Counted from the first letter of the stretch, positions 1 to 9,778 are shown. The stretch is DNA of 64,000 bases from Wohlfahrtiimonas larvae (GCF_039543665.1 NZ_BAABKE010000002.1:124001-188000); one strand, 5' to 3'. A program made the numbers and translations. Notes: generated from the letters alone by a model not told the origin.

Positions 1-1
1 T

Positions 2-1168
2 GAAGCTTTCTTGAATTGGCTGGCGGATGCCATTACGGAGCATGCTGTGGATGCATTATTAATTGCAGGTGATGTATTTGATACAAGTACGCCAAGCAAC
101 CGCGCGCAATCTCTTTATTATGAATTTTTGCATCGTGTGGCGAAAGGTAGTTGCCGCCATATTGTGATCATTGGTGGAAATCATGATTCACCTTCATTTT
201 TAAATGCGCCAAAAGCACTGTTACATACGCTGAATGTTCATGTTGTGGGCGCAATGCCCGATGATCTACAAGAAGAAGTAATCACGCTTTATCATAATGA
301 TCAGCCTGAAGCGATCATTTGTGCTGTGCCATATTTGCGGGATAAAGATATCCGTTTATTGGAAGCAGGCGAAAATATTGATGATAAAAATGCCAAGCTG
401 ATTGAAGGCATTCGCAATCATTATGCGGATGTTTGCGTGATCGCAGAAGCACAGCAGAAAGATTATGAGAATGCAGGCTTTAAGGATATTCCTATTATTG
501 GCATGGGGCATTTATTCACGGCAGGCGCACAAACCGTAGATGGCGACGGCGTGCGTGAATTATACGTAGGTACATTGGCGCATGTGGGGCGAGATCTATT
601 TCCTGCTTCACTGGATTATCTTGCGCTTGGGCATTTGCATGTGCCACAAAAAGTGGGCGGTGCTGAGCATATTCGTTATTCAGGTTCACCGATCCCGATG
701 GGTTATGGCGAAATTAATCAGGATAAACAAGTTTTGCTCGTGGATTTTGTGGAGCGGTCGTTAACAGTAACGCCATTATTGGTGCCAAGATTCCAGCAGC
801 TTGTGAGAATCACAGGCGATGTAAAAAATATTCAACAAAAGATTGAGCAATTAAAAGCAGAGAATAGTAATGCGTGGCTTGAAATTGAATATACAGGCAC
901 AGAGATTGTGAGCAATTTGCGTGATCTATTGGATGAAGCATTGAAAAATAGCGATCTTGAAGTTTTACGCATTAAGAATCGTCGATTAATGGAGCGCGTG
1001 ATTCATAGCGAAATAGATGAAGAAATATTGGATGATCTGAATCCTGATGAAGTTTTTGCACGCTGTTTAACGGCGTTTGAAGTGGATGAAGCAGAAAAAG
1101 CTGAATTACGTGCAGCGTATCAAGAGATCATCCAAGAATTACAAGATCATGATAAAAACGCGGAGTAA
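2..1168 (+). CDS. sbcD: Exonuclease SbcD, 5'-truncated by window edge
   Basis: Nuclease subunit of the SbcCD (Mre11-Rad50 type) complex, which opens hairpins and processes blocked double-strand ends. The reading frame is open from base 2, before any plausible start. The first visible residues (EAFLNWL) match the region just after the missing N-terminal metal-binding DxH motif of SbcD, so roughly the first 25-30 residues lie upstream of the window. Calcineurin-like phosphoesterase motifs are visible in order: AGDVFD, GGNHDS, a GHLF motif and LALGHLH. The C-terminal part matches the SbcD capping domain. It is followed after 3 bases by sbcC, so the two are almost certainly co-transcribed and translationally coupled. 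Confidence 0.95.
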   Translation, partial: EAFLNWLADAITEHAVDALLIAGDVFDTSTPSNRAQSLYYEFLHRVAKGSCRHIVIIGGNHDSPSFLNAPKALLHTLNVHVVGAMPDDLQEEVITLYHNDQPEAIICAVPYLRDKDIRLLEAGENIDDKNAKLIEGIRNHYADVCVIAEAQQKDYENAGFKDIPIIGMGHLFTAGAQTVDGDGVRELYVGTLAHVGRDLFPASLDYLALGHLHVPQKVGGAEHIRYSGSPIPMGYGEINQDKQVLLVDFVERSLTVTPLLVPRFQQLVRITGDVKNIQQKIEQLKAENSNAWLEIEYTGTEIVSNLRDLLDEALKNSDLEVLRIKNRRLMERVIHSEIDEEILDDLNPDEVFARCLTAFEVDEAEKAELRAAYQEIIQELQDHDKNAE

Positions 1169-1171
1169 AGC

Positions 1172-4100
1172 ATGAGAATTTTAGAATTACGTTTTAAAAA
1201 TTTGAACTCTTTACAAGGTGAATGGAAGATTAATTTCAGCGATCCTGAATATGTGAACAATGGGATTTTTGCTTTGACTGGGCCAACGGGCGCAGGGAAA
1301 TCTACAATTTTGGATGCGATTTGTCTGGCGCTTTATGGTGAAACGCCACGTTTAGGCAAGATCACAAAGGGTGAAAATGAGATCATGTCCCGCCATACAG
1401 GCGAATGTTATGCAGAGGTTGTGTTTCAATCCCAAGCAGGGATTTATCGTTGCCATTGGGAACAGCGCAAAGCACGTAAATCACCTGACGGTGCATTGCA
1501 GGATCAAATTCATGAAATTGCTGAAATTACAGATTTATCTAATTTTGAATCATCAAAATTAATCGAAAGTAAAAAAAGCCGAGTTGTCGCTGTCATTGAA
1601 GAAAAAACGGGCATGGATTTTAAACGTTTTAATCGTTCCATGCTATTGGCGCAAGGCAGTTTTGATAGTTTTTTAAAAGCAGATGTTGGGCATAAATCAG
1701 AGATTTTAGAGCAGATTACAGGCACAGAAATTTATTCAGAGATTTCTACGCAAGTACATAAGCGAAAGAGTGATGAACAGAAGCAACTAGAAATCTTACA
1801 AGCGGAAGTTCGTGGTATTCAGCTGTTAACGGATGATGAAATCGCAGAAATTACTGAGAATATATCAACACAAAAAGTTACGAATCAAGCATTAAAAGCA
1901 GCGCTTGATCAAACACGCATTGCTGTGGATTGGTTGAATAATATTGAAAAGTTAACAACTGATCTAACCAATATACAAGCAGAAAAAGTAGAATTGACTG
2001 AATTAACGATAGAATTTCAGCCGAAAAAACAGCAATTATTGATGGCGAATCGTGCTATGCAGCTAGATGGTGAATATGCAAAACTAACGGCCGTGCGTGA
2101 TGGATTATCGCAATCCCAAAAGGATTTAGTTAAGCATAATGAGCAATTGCCATTAGCTAAAAATACGTTAGCAGATGCTCAGAAAACTTTGGATGATACG
2201 ATAGCGCAACATCAAGCGCAGAAAGAGCATCACAAAGCACAATCAGCAATTTGGCAACAGGTTCGCACGTTGGATTATGCTATATCGGAGAAAAATAAAG
2301 TTGCAGAAGCGTTGGTTTCGCAATGCACTGCGATTGAATCCGTAATGCAGGAAGCTCAGCAAAAGTTAACAATTCAGCAAGGTGAATATCAGCAAAATGA
2401 AATCAAGTTAGCTAAAGCGCAGCAATATTTAACAGAGCACAAAGCGGATGAATGGTTGGTGAATCATTTTTTTGCGGTGAAAAATCAGCTAGCACAATTG
2501 CAATCACAGGCTTTAGCGATTGAAAATCAAAAGAAATCGAATGATTCAGATCATGGCAAGTTAAAAGCAATAGACATCCAGATTGAGGATAAAACAGCAG
2601 AATTAACAAAAATCGAGCAAGATAAAGCTAAAATCAATGCAGAATTAACATTGGCGCAAAAAACTCAGCAGGATTTATTGGCAGGCAAAAGCTTACCTGA
2701 ATATCGCAGAGAAAAAGAATCCTTATTGCGTGAACAAGCATTGCTGAATCGCATTGTTTCATTGGAAGAAGAACGGAAGCGCTTGAAGGATGATGAAGCT
2801 TGCCCACTATGTGGGGCGCTTGATCACCCTTATGCGAAAGGGCAAATGCCAGAGCAAGATATCGTTGAAAAAAAATTGGAAATTTTGATACAGCGCATTG
2901 ATCAATTAGAAATCCATGAAGCATTATGCAATCAGATCGATAAGAAGATTACGGCGATTGATTTGCAAATCACATTAAAATCATCTGAATTGATGCAATT
3001 ACAAGAAAAATCGACTGAATTAGTTGAAAATCAGCAGAAAAATAGCGAGCTATTGATGGCTTTAGAAAAGCAATATGATGATCTGAATCGAGAGATTTAT
3101 GCATCATTGCAACCATTGAATATCATGAAGTCCATGAATCATGATGAATTGCTCGATCATTTAAATGAGCGATTGAATCAATGGCAAACTGAACAAAAAA
3201 ATGCTGAATCAGTGCAAACATCATTAGTGGTGATTAATAATGAAATTCAGCAATTATCGAATCATTTACAGTATAAAAAAGATGATTTAGCTGCTAAACA
3301 AGCAGAATTAACAAAAATTCAGAAAGAATTAGATGGTAAAAAATCAGAGCGTTTAGAATTGTTTGGGGAGCATGATGTAGAAACAGTTGAAGCGCAATTA
3401 ATGGCACAACTGCAATCATTGGAAACTCAGGAAAATAAAGCTAAAAAAGTACAACAACAAGCACAGCAAGCATTGGTATTAACAGAACAAAGTATTTTGC
3501 AATTAACGCAATTGATTACAAAAATGCAAGCGAAATTACAAGCTTTGGATGCTGCATTTGTTGTGAGCTTAAATCAATATGATTTTATGAATGAAGCGGC
3601 GTTTTTATCAGCTCGATTGCCAAATGGCATACGTGAGCAATTAAGCAATGAAGCGAAGCAATTAGAGCAAAAAGAGATGGATTTAGTTGCAAGAGAAAAA
3701 GATCGAACAGCGCAATTAGCCATTGAACGAGCCAAAAATATTACAACTGAACCGTTAGAAATATTATCTGCTCAATTGATTGAGCAGGAAAATCATTGGA
3801 TAGAGAAACAAGAGCAGTTGGCACAGTTGGAATTTAAATTGAGTGAAAATAGTAAAGCGCTTAGCAGAATTGCAGAAAAGAAAGATGCCATCGATGCACA
3901 GCGCGCAGAATGCCAAAGATGGGATAAATTGCATGGCTTGATTGGTTCGGCGGATGGTAAAAAATATCGCAACTTTGCACAAGGCTTAACCTTTGAATTG
4001 ATGGTGAACAATGCCAATCGCCAATTGGAGAAAATGACGGATCGCTATTTATTAATGCGGGATAAAAATGAGCCATTAAAACTAAATGTGATTGATCATT

Positions 4101-4432
4101 ACCAAGCAGGTGAAGAGCGATCTACTAAGAATTTATCAGGTGGAGAAAGTTTTATCATTAGCTTGGCTTTAGCGCTTGGTTTATCAAAAATGGCGAGCCA
4201 AAAAGTGCGTGTGGATTCGTTATTTTTGGATGAAGGATTTGGTACATTGGATGAAGAAGCGCTAGATACAGCGCTTGCAGTTCTATCCAATCTACATGGT
4301 GAAGGGAAATTAATTGGTATCATTTCCCATGTTTCGGCATTGAAAGAGCGAATCCAAACTCAGATTCGTATAAAGCCTATGAGCGGTGGACGAAGTGAGA
4401 TCATTGGTGCGGGTTGTGAACGGATTGCATGA
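1172..4432 (+). CDS. sbcC: Exonuclease SbcC, SMC-like ATPase
   Basis: ATPase subunit of SbcCD. At 1086 residues it is near the usual length. Walker A GPTGAGKST is at residues 37-45. Long glutamine- and lysine-rich coiled coils flank a zinc hook (CPLC, around residues 543-546). The ABC signature LSGGES and Walker B LFLDEGFGTLD are in the last 110 residues, followed by the switch His in ISHVS. The coiled coil is unusually rich in Gln, Lys and Ile, as expected in an AT-rich genome. Its stop lies 3 bases from the stop of the convergent efflux operon, and I see no hairpin terminator between them. Confidence 0.96.
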   Translation: MRILELRFKNLNSLQGEWKINFSDPEYVNNGIFALTGPTGAGKSTILDAICLALYGETPRLGKITKGENEIMSRHTGECYAEVVFQSQAGIYRCHWEQRKARKSPDGALQDQIHEIAEITDLSNFESSKLIESKKSRVVAVIEEKTGMDFKRFNRSMLLAQGSFDSFLKADVGHKSEILEQITGTEIYSEISTQVHKRKSDEQKQLEILQAEVRGIQLLTDDEIAEITENISTQKVTNQALKAALDQTRIAVDWLNNIEKLTTDLTNIQAEKVELTELTIEFQPKKQQLLMANRAMQLDGEYAKLTAVRDGLSQSQKDLVKHNEQLPLAKNTLADAQKTLDDTIAQHQAQKEHHKAQSAIWQQVRTLDYAISEKNKVAEALVSQCTAIESVMQEAQQKLTIQQGEYQQNEIKLAKAQQYLTEHKADEWLVNHFFAVKNQLAQLQSQALAIENQKKSNDSDHGKLKAIDIQIEDKTAELTKIEQDKAKINAELTLAQKTQQDLLAGKSLPEYRREKESLLREQALLNRIVSLEEERKRLKDDEACPLCGALDHPYAKGQMPEQDIVEKKLEILIQRIDQLEIHEALCNQIDKKITAIDLQITLKSSELMQLQEKSTELVENQQKNSELLMALEKQYDDLNREIYASLQPLNIMKSMNHDELLDHLNERLNQWQTEQKNAESVQTSLVVINNEIQQLSNHLQYKKDDLAAKQAELTKIQKELDGKKSERLELFGEHDVETVEAQLMAQLQSLETQENKAKKVQQQAQQALVLTEQSILQLTQLITKMQAKLQALDAAFVVSLNQYDFMNEAAFLSARLPNGIREQLSNEAKQLEQKEMDLVAREKDRTAQLAIERAKNITTEPLEILSAQLIEQENHWIEKQEQLAQLEFKLSENSKALSRIAEKKDAIDAQRAECQRWDKLHGLIGSADGKKYRNFAQGLTFELMVNNANRQLEKMTDRYLLMRDKNEPLKLNVIDHYQAGEERSTKNLSGGESFIISLALALGLSKMASQKVRVDSLFLDEGFGTLDEEALDTALAVLSNLHGEGKLIGIISHVSALKERIQTQIRIKPMSGGRSEIIGAGCERIA

Positions 4433-4435
4433 ATA

Positions 4436-5323
4436 TTAAAAAGTTATCAATGTTTTAAAATTAGTATCTCCAATTCTAACGCTTGCAGTCATACCTGTTG
4501 CAATATGAATATCTTTAGGTATTTCATTAATTTTAATGCGGACAGGAATGCGTTGTGCTAAACGTACCCAATTGTAGGTTGGTGTGACATTGGCTAATAA
4601 TTGATCATCAGTTGTTGAGCTTTGATCTGTAATGCCATAGCTGATGCTTTCTATATGACCTTCTAAAGGATGGTCGCCACTCATTAATTTAATATGTACA
4701 GGCATTCCTACAGAAACTTTAGCTAATTTGGTTTCTTCCAAATATGCTTGTACATATAAAGAGTTATCTACAATAACCGCTACTATGGATTCACCTAAGC
4801 GGACATAATTACCTTCGGTGAGTCGTAAATTACTGATGACGCCTGATTTTGGTGCTTTGATGATGCTTCGTTCTAAGTCTATTTGAGCTTGTTGAACATT
4901 GGCTTGGGCTTCTTTTAATTCGGCTTTTGCGATATTTACCTCAATTTTGGCATTTTCTTTTAGTTCTTCGCTGATGGCATGGCCATCTAATAAGGTTCTT
5001 CTCGTGGCTTCATGCTCTTTTAATTTGAGCTGTTCTGTTTTAATTGCAAGCTGTGCCTTTGCTTTATCTAAGGCGGCATGGTATCGATCAGCATTAATTT
5101 TTAATAAAATATCACCTTGGTTAACATGTTGATTATCTTTGACAAGTAATTCAGTGACATATCCTGAAACATCTGAGGTAATGGTAATCACATCTGCACG
5201 AATTCGAGCATCACGCGTCCATGGCGAGAGCATGTAGTAATTCCATAAAATTTTAATGAATAAGATAGCAAATAATACGGTGATGAATGTGATTGTGTAT
5301 TTTTGAAAGAAAGCTTTCATCAT
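4436..5323 (-). CDS. HlyD/AaeA-like membrane fusion protein
   Basis: Periplasmic adaptor of an efflux system. It has one N-terminal membrane anchor (about residues 10-30), then a biotinyl-lipoyl-like segment (DVSGYVTELLVKDNQHVNQGDILL), an alpha-helical hairpin (about 85-145) and a beta-barrel part. The length of 295 residues fits the AaeA/EmrA-type adaptors that work with FUSC-family pumps. Two ATGs are adjacent at the start. The strong SD (AGGAGG) is only 1 base from the first but 4 from the second at 5320, so the second may be used. It is the last gene of a FUSC-DUF1656-HlyD operon. The substrate is unknown; E. coli AaeAB exports aromatic acids. Confidence 0.88.
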   Translation of the reverse strand: MMKAFFQKYTITFITVLFAILFIKILWNYYMLSPWTRDARIRADVITITSDVSGYVTELLVKDNQHVNQGDILLKINADRYHAALDKAKAQLAIKTEQLKLKEHEATRRTLLDGHAISEELKENAKIEVNIAKAELKEAQANVQQAQIDLERSIIKAPKSGVISNLRLTEGNYVRLGESIVAVIVDNSLYVQAYLEETKLAKVSVGMPVHIKLMSGDHPLEGHIESISYGITDQSSTTDDQLLANVTPTYNWVRLAQRIPVRIKINEIPKDIHIATGMTASVRIGDTNFKTLITF

Positions 5324-5332
5324 CCCTCCTAA

Positions 5333-5536
5333 TTAAAAAGGGCTCAGTAGTGTTATGAGCGAAAAAATAATAATGTATAGCGCAATGATAAAAAGCATCT
5401 CATGCCATACAAAGCGTGATAGTTTAAAGTAGCTCATCAGACGTATTGCACCATAAGTGATTGGTAAGGCTAATAATGTATAGATCAAAATTGGGCTGAT
5501 ATAAACATTACCAATCGAGATTTCATGAATTCCCAT
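5333..5536 (-). CDS. AaeX-like DUF1656 small membrane protein
   Basis: A 67-residue protein with two hydrophobic helices and the family motif FVWHEMLFIIALY, close to E. coli AaeX, which is also 67 residues. DUF1656 proteins sit between FUSC pumps and HlyD adaptors in many Proteobacteria; their role is unknown. The start overlaps the 3' end of the FUSC gene by 14 bases and the next gene begins 9 bases after its stop. The three genes therefore form a tight operon. The ATG at 5536 is preceded by GAAGAA. Confidence 0.85.
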   Translation of the reverse strand: MGIHEISIGNVYISPILIYTLLALPITYGAIRLMSYFKLSRFVWHEMLFIIALYIIIFSLITLLSPF

Positions 5537-7514
5537 TCAGTTCTTCCTTCATTGTTAATTGACACCAAGTGAGCCATATTTGATAAATTTGTACAGTTGC
5601 CGTTTGTAAAATATCTGCTTTGTGTGGTAACGCTATTTGTGAAATTTGCATATTAAAGCTTTGTGTTGCTAGCTCTAGTTTTTCTAAATGCTCTGTTATT
5701 GCTTCATTTTGTAAAGCGATAGAGAGTATTTTGAAATATTCAGTAGATGTCGGAGATAATTGTGGATAATATTTTAAAATTCTCCTTAAAAAGAAAATTT
5801 CATCACCTAAATCTAAAGCTAAAATAGCGTTTTGCCAACGGTATTTGGCATGTTTTTCAATAATATCTTTATGTCTTGCTAACAAGATTAATCGGTCAGC
5901 CATCCGAGCATTGAACCATGTATTAGAATTATGGAGCGGGCGATGTATGAGCCGAGTTAAATCACGAAGAATAAGTTTCTTCATAGTTTTGCCGTGCCAA
6001 TAGGGCATATTAATTGGAATTAAGTGGATTGATACAGCAGCAATAGCGGTACCTAAAAGTAATCCAATGGATTGATTTAACATGAATTCTGTCGAAAATA
6101 AAAGATGATTATCAGGATGGATGAGCATTAAGAAGCTAATGGGTAAAGATGCATAGACAAAATATTTAGGAATGAGCGCCATCATAGAGCATACGAAAAT
6201 AGGTATGCCAAGTGCTAGTGATAACATGATAAATCCATTAGCCTCAGGCAAGATATAAATATTAATAATTAGCCCAATGATGACTGCATAAACAGAGCCA
6301 TTAAAAAAGATGAGTGAAATCCGTTCGGCATTTTCTCGCCCTGCAAATAAACTACAGATGATTGCGCCAATGATGAGTGGCATGATGGCATTAATTAAAG
6401 ACCAGCCTGCAGCTAGCCAAATCATTGCAACTGTCATGAATGCTAATGCAGAGCGTAAACCAAAGAGGATGCCTAATGTATAATTGCGATGTTGCGACAA
6501 AGAGCTTTCATTGACCAATCGAATAGGGCGACCTTTCCGGGCACTATGTAAAAATCTACGTGCGCGTAATGCATGTCGTAATAGCAAATATATGCGATGT
6601 AACGTAATGTTAATGGATTGATCATGCTTTTGTTGCAAAATAGGGTGTAAAGCTATCAATACTTGATTGATATTGCTTCGTTTGCCTTGTTCTAATGCAT
6701 CAATAGTTTGATGAATCCAAGGTGCTATGATTTGCCATTCATCTGGTGATAATGTTTGTTTATCCCGATTGATACTTCGTGCTAAGCTTAATACATTCAG
6801 GATATTTTGACACATGCCTAAGATTGCTTGTGCGCTATTCTTGCCTTTTTGGCCTTCAAAAGCTGCATGTTCTCTCTGAGTATCTACTGCGATGATATTG
6901 GATAAGCTTTGTAGAAATGTATCATCTAATGCTTCGCCTTTCATGCTTTTGATGGCGGAACTAAAGCCTAGATGAATTGTTTTATTAGCATCTTGAATGA
7001 GCATTTTATGTGTTTCAATTGGCCAAAGCACAGCAAAAATTATAGATGAAATAACAATGCCTAAGGAGATTTCAAAACATCTAGAGGTTGCATAATTAAA
7101 AATTGATGTGGGCGATTCTATGTTGGGAATTAATATCACAGCAACAGTTATACCAATCATGACAAATCCATAAGACCATGCGCTACGAATAATTGTAGAT
7201 GCGGTAACTGATAGCATGAGAACAGCTGCAATTGCGAGGAGAAATAGCATTGGCATTTGAGCAAATGCACCCATAATGACTATAGAAAGAGCAGTGCCGA
7301 TGAGTGTGCCAACTAATCGAGCTAAGCCTTTACTAAGCACCATACCGGCTTGTGGTTGTGCTACGATTAATGCTGTTGTTGCAGCCCAATGGGGTTGATC
7401 TAAGTCTAAGAGAAACGCAATATATAGGGAGATTAGCGCGGCAAGCGTTGCTTTGGTTGCAAATTTTAGGGCCGGTATAGATGATAATAGACTATTTTTA
7501 AAAATTGCATGCAT
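5523..7514 (-). CDS. FUSC-family efflux transporter (AaeB-like)
   Basis: Inner-membrane component of the efflux operon; 663 residues compared with about 655 for E. coli AaeB. It shows the family layout of an N-terminal block of about six membrane helices (residues 15-180), a soluble region, a second membrane block (about 350-500) and a soluble C-terminus. The conserved start of FUSC domains, with DLDQPHWAATTALIVAQPQAG, is clear. It is the first gene of the operon. No regulator gene (AaeR/LysR type) is adjacent; the next gene upstream on this strand is ric. Substrate not predictable. Confidence 0.87.
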   Translation of the reverse strand: MHAIFKNSLLSSIPALKFATKATLAALISLYIAFLLDLDQPHWAATTALIVAQPQAGMVLSKGLARLVGTLIGTALSIVIMGAFAQMPMLFLLAIAAVLMLSVTASTIIRSAWSYGFVMIGITVAVILIPNIESPTSIFNYATSRCFEISLGIVISSIIFAVLWPIETHKMLIQDANKTIHLGFSSAIKSMKGEALDDTFLQSLSNIIAVDTQREHAAFEGQKGKNSAQAILGMCQNILNVLSLARSINRDKQTLSPDEWQIIAPWIHQTIDALEQGKRSNINQVLIALHPILQQKHDQSINITLHRIYLLLRHALRARRFLHSARKGRPIRLVNESSLSQHRNYTLGILFGLRSALAFMTVAMIWLAAGWSLINAIMPLIIGAIICSLFAGRENAERISLIFFNGSVYAVIIGLIINIYILPEANGFIMLSLALGIPIFVCSMMALIPKYFVYASLPISFLMLIHPDNHLLFSTEFMLNQSIGLLLGTAIAAVSIHLIPINMPYWHGKTMKKLILRDLTRLIHRPLHNSNTWFNARMADRLILLARHKDIIEKHAKYRWQNAILALDLGDEIFFLRRILKYYPQLSPTSTEYFKILSIALQNEAITEHLEKLELATQSFNMQISQIALPHKADILQTATVQIYQIWLTWCQLTMKEELNGNS

Positions 7515-7648
7515 ATAATTTGTTTAGGTGTAAATGGTGATTTTATATGAAAAATAGCCTAAACGTAAAATTATTTGGTTCATAAATTTAAGGCCATGCA
7601 TTTAAAATGGCGGCCTTAATAGGAATATGTATCTTGAATATTATGATG

Positions 7649-8359
7649 TTATAAAGATTTTGCCATTCTGATCGCATCAGGAAAAACAATGTTATTTTCA
7701 ATATGAATATGCTCATGTAAATCTTTTTCAAATTGTTGTAATTGCTTCATCATTGCAGTGTAGCTTTTACAGGCATCTTCAGGAATAGCATAATGATTGG
7801 TTAATTGAGAGATTTTTTTAAAACGCTCTCCTTCTTGATCATGTTCATGCATCATAACGGAAATTGGCATTTCTATAGAACCAAAACATGCACTATTTTT
7901 AGCACTTTCACCATTTTGGATCATCTGATATATGAATGGAAATAACACAGTATCTTCTTTCATGAGGTGATTAAGTAGATCATTCAGCGAAGCTCGGTAT
8001 AAATGAGCTACTTCAATCAGTTCAGGATGAGATGAACCATGAACGTTGGCAACCTTTTCACAGAGCTTTAATAAATCAGGACCTTTTTCGCGAATTTTAG
8101 CATGATGATATTTAGTGATGTAATCAACTTGCAGTTCTAATGACCACTCTTTAAAGTTAAAGTTATTAGATTGTTGGTGAGTTTGGATATTTTGTAGATC
8201 ATGAAGTAGCTGTTCAGTATTGATGGACTGTTCTTCAATAATTTTTGATAGCAATTGATCACCGCCACAACAAAAATCAATCTGATATTTGGAAAAAACT
8301 TCAGAGGTTGCAAAATTATCAGCAACAATATTCCCAACAGTTTGATCTAAATAGTTCAT
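7649..8359 (-). CDS. ric: Iron-sulfur cluster repair di-iron protein Ric/YtfE/ScdA
   Basis: Di-iron protein that restores Fe-S clusters damaged by NO or oxidants. I place the start at the ATG at 8359 because GGAGG lies 6 bases upstream and the protein then begins MNYLDQTVGNIV, the normal YtfE start. This gives 236 residues. A longer frame reaching 8470 is open but overlaps another small ORF. The N-terminal ScdA domain has the paired cysteines FCCGGD (residues 30-31). The hemerythrin-like part carries the expected His/Glu ligands (KYHHAK, HGSSHPE, MMHEHDQEGE, DLHEHIHIENNIVFP). The gene is last in an nnrS-small ORF-ric operon. Confidence 0.93.
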   Translation of the reverse strand: MNYLDQTVGNIVADNFATSEVFSKYQIDFCCGGDQLLSKIIEEQSINTEQLLHDLQNIQTHQQSNNFNFKEWSLELQVDYITKYHHAKIREKGPDLLKLCEKVANVHGSSHPELIEVAHLYRASLNDLLNHLMKEDTVLFPFIYQMIQNGESAKNSACFGSIEMPISVMMHEHDQEGERFKKISQLTNHYAIPEDACKSYTAMMKQLQQFEKDLHEHIHIENNIVFPDAIRMAKSL

Positions 8360-8360
8360 A

Positions 8361-8501
8361 TTAACCTCCGCAACAGCCACAGCATGGTGCTGTTTCTTCT
8401 TCATTAGAAATCTCTTTTTCATCAGTATTGACAGGGAGAGCTGATGTGTCATGTGAATCATCAAGTTCATTGATAGTTGTTTGAGATTTTGTAAATGTCA
8501 T
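8361..8501 (-). CDS. 46-residue cysteine-tailed small protein between nnrS and ric
   Basis: A complete small ORF from ATG 8501 to TAA at 8361-8363, preceded by a good SD (AGGAG, 7 bases before ATG). It starts MTFTKSQTT, is acidic in the middle (DEKEISNEEE) and ends PCCGCCGG, so all four cysteines are in the last seven residues. It starts 16 bases after nnrS and its stop is 1 base from the ric ATG. The SD of ric is formed by its two terminal Gly codons, so translation of the two must be coupled. I do not recognise a family. The context suggests a role in NO or iron-sulfur chemistry, or a regulatory leader peptide. Confidence 0.72.
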   Translation of the reverse strand: MTFTKSQTTINELDDSHDTSALPVNTDEKEISNEEETAPCCGCCGG

Positions 8502-8517
8502 AGATAACTCCTGATAT

Positions 8518-9648
8518 TTAAGCTTGATTTGGCGTTAGTAAAATAGGTAAGTAACGATATAAATAGATGATGAAAGAAATGCTGAAGAGTATTGCACTGA
8601 TTATGAGTAAAGTTGTGTTATGAGTAGTCATTGTTGCAATAATTCTGAGTACGACACTGATTATCATTAGAATAAAGGCTGTTTGCATAAAACTTGGCAA
8701 TATCATTGCTCTGCCAGTATGACCAAGGGCTGTGCGAGACATCATGCCTAATGTTAAAGAGCCAATACCACCAATTGCTATAAGATGAGTAGATAATGAT
8801 AGATAAGATAAATCAACACTATAAGCATAAGCTAGAACAAGGGTTCCTATGGTTGTGAAAAAGAAGCCAATGTGCAAAATCCATAGTAAAGGTTCTTTGA
8901 TGATTGCTATATTCCACCAGCGGTATAACTGATAGCAATTTGTCGTTGTCACAATAATACCTAAAATTAATACAATCATTTTAGGTAGGTGAAAAACCAT
9001 AACGATGATCATTAACACAGGGAATAAGAAGGCAATCATTGTCAATGGCTTTGAAAAACGATTGGTTTGTTTCAATGTAATGCTTGTAAAAAAAGGTGTG
9101 ACACGGCTACCAATCAAGCCAATGAAGGCTGAAACGCCTAATAATCCCAATTGCATCACAGTCAATAAGGAAATTTTAATGGTGCCAGTCATTGCTAAAC
9201 AAAATAAAATATTGATGCTAGCAAAGACTAATAAAATAATTGGTACCAAGATATTAGGATAGTTTTTACTTTGGATGAGTGAGATCAGCATAAATACAGC
9301 GGCTAATCCGTAAAATAATGTGTCAAAAAGTGTTGAAAGATAAATTGCTTGTTGGAATGGTAAATAGATAAAAAGTCTTGCTAAACACCAAAGTATCACT
9401 AGGATTAATAATTTATAATGGCGTACTGGCGGTGTATTGGTCCAATTACTGACAGCAGTTAATAAAAAACCGACAATAATAGCCCCAGTAAAGCCCCAGA
9501 TCATTTCATGGCCATGCCAAAAGAAACTAGGGTATTGAGCGTTGCCCTGAAAGCCCAAAGGGTACCAAAGTAGGATAATGGATACAACATACAGCGCGGC
9601 TATTGTATATAAAGGCCTAAAAGCATAAGAAAAAATTGTTTTAAACAT
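8518..9648 (-). CDS. nnrS: NnrS family membrane protein
   Basis: Multi-pass inner-membrane protein of 376 residues; most of the sequence is hydrophobic, consistent with about 12 helices. NnrS proteins are haem- and copper-containing and protect against nitrosative stress. The family N-terminus is present (AFRPLYTIAALYVV, then FFWHGHEMIWGFTGAIIVGFLLTA with the HGHE motif), as is the late LGMMSRTALGHTGR motif. It is the first gene of the minus-strand arm and diverges from hmp. An NsrR-like palindrome sits 23 bases upstream of its start. Confidence 0.92.
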   Translation of the reverse strand: MFKTIFSYAFRPLYTIAALYVVSIILLWYPLGFQGNAQYPSFFWHGHEMIWGFTGAIIVGFLLTAVSNWTNTPPVRHYKLLILVILWCLARLFIYLPFQQAIYLSTLFDTLFYGLAAVFMLISLIQSKNYPNILVPIILLVFASINILFCLAMTGTIKISLLTVMQLGLLGVSAFIGLIGSRVTPFFTSITLKQTNRFSKPLTMIAFLFPVLMIIVMVFHLPKMIVLILGIIVTTTNCYQLYRWWNIAIIKEPLLWILHIGFFFTTIGTLVLAYAYSVDLSYLSLSTHLIAIGGIGSLTLGMMSRTALGHTGRAMILPSFMQTAFILMIISVVLRIIATMTTHNTTLLIISAILFSISFIIYLYRYLPILLTPNQA

Positions 9649-9670
9649 TTTGTATTATCCTTGATCTTTA

Positions 9671-9693
9671 AAGATGTATTTATTATGCATCTA
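9671..9693. promoter_or_regulatory. NsrR-like operator, nnrS-proximal
   Basis: Near-palindrome with half-sites AAGATGTAT and ATGCATCT separated by about 5 bases. It closely follows the gammaproteobacterial NsrR consensus (AAGATGYATTT, one spacer base, AAATGCATCTT). It is 23 bases upstream of nnrS, where a repressor would block that promoter. The nsrR gene is 1.4 kb away in the same cluster. Confidence 0.75.
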
Positions 9694-9778
9694 TTTATTT
9701 AATTGTCTATATTTTTATTGTTTATATATACTTTGTATTTAAGATCACTTTTGTCTTTTAAAAATTATTTTTTCATAT

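Noticed and set aside
8360..8470. Extension of ric to an upstream ATG at 8470
   Set aside because: The extension is the out-of-frame reading of the 46-residue ORF, gives an unlikely His/Lys-rich start and has no SD, whereas ATG 8359 has GGAGG and a family-like N-terminus.
9655..9690. FNR box upstream of nnrS
   Set aside because: TTGAT is followed by CTTTAAAGA, so the second half-site ATCAA is absent; the NsrR-like palindrome explains the region better.
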